Positions 62,410 to 64,000 of a stretch of 64,000 nt of DNA are shown here, piece by piece (the first letter of the stretch is position 1; every line of letters starts with the position of its first letter). Below the pieces are notes generated by a model, which saw only the letters and a list, made by a program, of their open reading frames with translations, did not search any database and had not been told where the DNA came from. Origin of the DNA: Fredinandcohnia onubensis (GTDB lineage: Bacteria > Bacillota > Bacilli > Bacillales > Bacillaceae_L); the NCBI RefSeq assembly GCF_002734285.1, contig NZ_NSEA01000019.1:1-64000 (forward strand), read 5' to 3'. A program made the translations under genes and the position numbers.

Positions 62410-62500
62410 ATTTGGCGATTTCAATAAAACGTTTGTTTGAATTGTTTTTGTTTAGGGGAGGGGTTTGTGAGTGAGGCTGTTATGATGTGAATTTAGTATT
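62385..62500 (+). repeat. R4 module, copy 3
   Basis: CTGTACTAATCG, TTGGCGATTTCAA, AAACGTTTGTTTGA and GTGAGTGAGGCTGTTATGAT in order. Confidence 0.7.
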
Positions 62501-62565
62501 TTTGTATAGTGGTGGAGTGGTGGGTTCTATATACCCTTCTCGGACAATTTTTATTTTAACAGTAG

Positions 62566-62595
62566 AGGGTCGGAGGGATAGGTCCCATGACCCAC
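62566..62595. repeat. R1 palindromic repeat, copy h
   Basis: GGGTCGGAGGGATAGGTCCC then ATGACCC; lies 23 bases beyond the end of the L,D-transpeptidase gene and may act as its terminator hairpin. Confidence 0.75.
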
Positions 62596-62617
62596 TTTTT
62601 TTGCTGACATTTTGGTC

Positions 62618-64000
62618 CTATAGTATTTTCTTTATCATGATTGTACCCGTTTTTTTGATTCTCACTGATGATGGTAGAACAGCATCAAGTGGTATTGACC
62701 GGAATACGATGTATGGGATTTCGTGTGCGTCATCGAATTGGTTGCTTGATAACCTGTGTTTTATTTGTACTTTAATTTTGTATGAACCAGGTTCCGTAGG
62801 GTTCCAGGTTACATTGTTCACGTTTGAGTAGCTGTTACTTTCAATTAAGTGTGTTCCTTTGAATATGAAGAACCGATATTCGAGATCTTCTTGGTTTTGT
62901 GCTAACGCTGTAATTTCAACTTTATTTTTCATAGGGAGTAGGCTACTTCCATTGGTCTTTATGTTTTGAATCGTAGCGGGTTTAAATACGATGAAGGTTA
63001 GTTCCTTTTCTGAATCAGTGTCTTCCTTAGAAAGTTGGTGTTTTGCCTGTACTTTTATTGTATAAATTCCTGATTTGTTAGGCTTCCAAACAGCAGTCTT
63101 TGTACTTGAGAAATCTTGGAGTGTGCTCCAGCGTTCACCATCGTAGACGGTGAACTTAAATAGATTAGAAGAGTCATCGTTGGTTGCGGCATTGATTGTT
63201 ATTGCTGTATAAATGGGCTGAGGCTCTTCTTTATCATTTGAAATGGAAGCTATAGATGCTGGTTGAAAGATCACATAGTTGATCAATGATTCATCGTCAA
63301 ATTCATTGTTCGAGAGTTTATGCTTTGTTTGAATTTTAATATTGTAGGTGCCTGGCTTAGTAGGCTTCCAGGAAAGTTCAGTTGCTTCTGAATAGTCCTG
63401 AATAGTTTCCCATTTATCTCCTGTTTGAATTAAAAATTTTACGAGATTATCATTTGGATGGTTCGTTTTCGTTTTGAATGTAATACTAGTCTGTACAGGT
63501 TGCGGGCTTTCTTTTTCAGCACTCACCGATTGTAACTTTGCGGGTTTGATAACCGTATAAGGAATGACTTTTTCATCATCAAAGGGTTTATCTGAGTGAT
63601 TACTTCTTACTCGGACTCGGATATTGTAGGTGCCAGCTGTTTTCGGTGTCCAAACTAGTTTGTTAGATTGAGAGAAATCCTGTAATTTGGACCACTTTTC
63701 TCCATCAAATACTTCAAACTGGTAGGAGGTCGGGAGGTTGTAGGATGTGGTTGCAGTAACTGTTATGGCAGTGTCCTCAGGTTGCGGACTTGAGTGGCTT
63801 ACCTTAACGGCCTCAAGTTTACTATATGCGCTATAGCCATTTGAGGCAGCAATCGCTTCAAAGGAGCTCGACGAGTTTGTGATAATGACATTTGTATATA
63901 GGTTGACTCGATCAAATAACCAACGCACCTCGTCATCATACATGCGCACACAGCCCTTGCTTGCATATGTGCCGATTGAAGCTGGATTATTGTTTCCGTG
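62618..64000 (-). CDS. L,D-transpeptidase C-terminal part with repeated Ig/Y_Y_Y-like domains (runs off the window)
   Basis: The frame is open to the window edge, so the gene is partial. Its first visible codons read HGNNNPASIGTYASKGCVRM, the YkuD L,D-transpeptidase active-site motif with the catalytic Cys. After the catalytic domain come four tandem repeats of about 95 residues (from about residues 60, 150, 245 and 340), each with PQP.xTxITxxAxT, a DGExW/ GDKW xLQDFS segment, W(T/K)PxxxGxYxIxVxxKH and a closing YxVxxPA. These look like Y_Y_Y/Ig-type wall or sensor modules. It would cross-link peptidoglycan outside the membrane and bind the wall with the repeats. Confidence 0.88.
   Translation of the reverse strand, partial: HGNNNPASIGTYASKGCVRMYDDEVRWLFDRVNLYTNVIITNSSSSFEAIAASNGYSAYSKLEAVKVSHSSPQPEDTAITVTATTSYNLPTSYQFEVFDGEKWSKLQDFSQSNKLVWTPKTAGTYNIRVRVRSNHSDKPFDDEKVIPYTVIKPAKLQSVSAEKESPQPVQTSITFKTKTNHPNDNLVKFLIQTGDKWETIQDYSEATELSWKPTKPGTYNIKIQTKHKLSNNEFDDESLINYVIFQPASIASISNDKEEPQPIYTAITINAATNDDSSNLFKFTVYDGERWSTLQDFSSTKTAVWKPNKSGIYTIKVQAKHQLSKEDTDSEKELTFIVFKPATIQNIKTNGSSLLPMKNKVEITALAQNQEDLEYRFFIFKGTHLIESNSYSNVNNVTWNPTEPGSYKIKVQIKHRLSSNQFDDAHEIPYIVFRSIPLDAVLPSSVRIKKTGTIMIKKIL

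Noticed and set aside
24..62595. The dispersed repeats as a CRISPR array
   Set aside because: Copies are scattered over tens of kilobases with no regular spacing and no cas genes are present.

Overview
This is a low-GC Firmicute chromosome segment, most likely an environmental member of the Bacillaceae. The signs are AGGAGG-type ribosome sites with TTG/GTG starts, a sortase-type surface protein, S-box (SAM-I) riboswitches, a ComK-family protein, a hut histidine-utilisation cluster, a TagD/TagB-like pair and a BsrG-like type I toxin locus. No rRNA, tRNA or CRISPR was seen.

Layout. 0-3.6 kb: minus-strand surface and small proteins: an LRR/LPXTG protein broken by one TGA, a lipoprotein and a small zinc ribbon. 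4.0-25.8 kb: a large plus-strand surface-polysaccharide locus. It starts with chain-length modulator, tyrosine kinase and PHP phosphatase (ywqC-D-E type), a membrane 4,6-dehydratase and gtaB. A small prepilin-like protein follows, behind an mRNA stem that hides its ribosome site, then a 690-base untranslated stretch with a three-copy repeat. The assembly genes come next: priming sugar transferase, SDR, CDP-glycerol transferase, TagD, CapE/F/G (UDP-L-FucNAc), glycosyltransferases, acetyltransferase, Wzy, Wzx and a nucleotide-sugar dehydrogenase. Together they suggest a Wzx/Wzy-made glycan containing FucNAc and probably glycerol phosphate. 25.8-28.6 kb: an XRE regulator and two small Com-like zinc ribbons, two of these units sharing an operator-like motif, and a Fic gene cut at its 5' end by a dispersed repeat. 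28.6-33.2 kb: two divergent SAM-riboswitch units for organosulfur use; the methionine-type ABC transporter has an internal deletion. 33.3-35.1 kb: a small conserved protein, a type I toxin/antisense RNA pair and a cluster of repeats. 35.1-42 kb: a RAYT (REP-type) transposase coupled to a frameshifted comM, then a serine-recombinase module carrying a probable Panacea-type toxin-antitoxin pair, bracketed by two 0.67-kb copies of the comM 3' end. 42-49.7 kb: hutI, hutU, a LysR regulator, hutG (apparently starting at ATT), a flavoprotein and a YjiH-type membrane protein. 49.7-57.9 kb: an AraC-type regulator, a DnaD-like protein, a ComK-family protein, an XRE regulator, a Gfo/Idh oxidoreductase, a secreted nuclease and a GNAT-like protein. 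58-60.8 kb: scars of recombinase elements around two NERD-domain proteins. 61.2-64 kb: formamidase (amiF) and an L,D-transpeptidase running off the window end.

A strong global feature is a set of short dispersed repeats between genes. R1 has a GGGACAGGTCCC-like core, R2 a GGGGCCTGACCCCC core plus tail, R3 a GTCACAGTGACGCCCCGAA core, and R4 is a longer CAAACGTTTG module. Several sit exactly at gene ends, have become coding sequence, or mark deletions and duplications. The RAYT transposase beside four R2 copies is a candidate driver. Gene decay is frequent: the LRR gene, comM, metN/metI, fic and the recombinase start.
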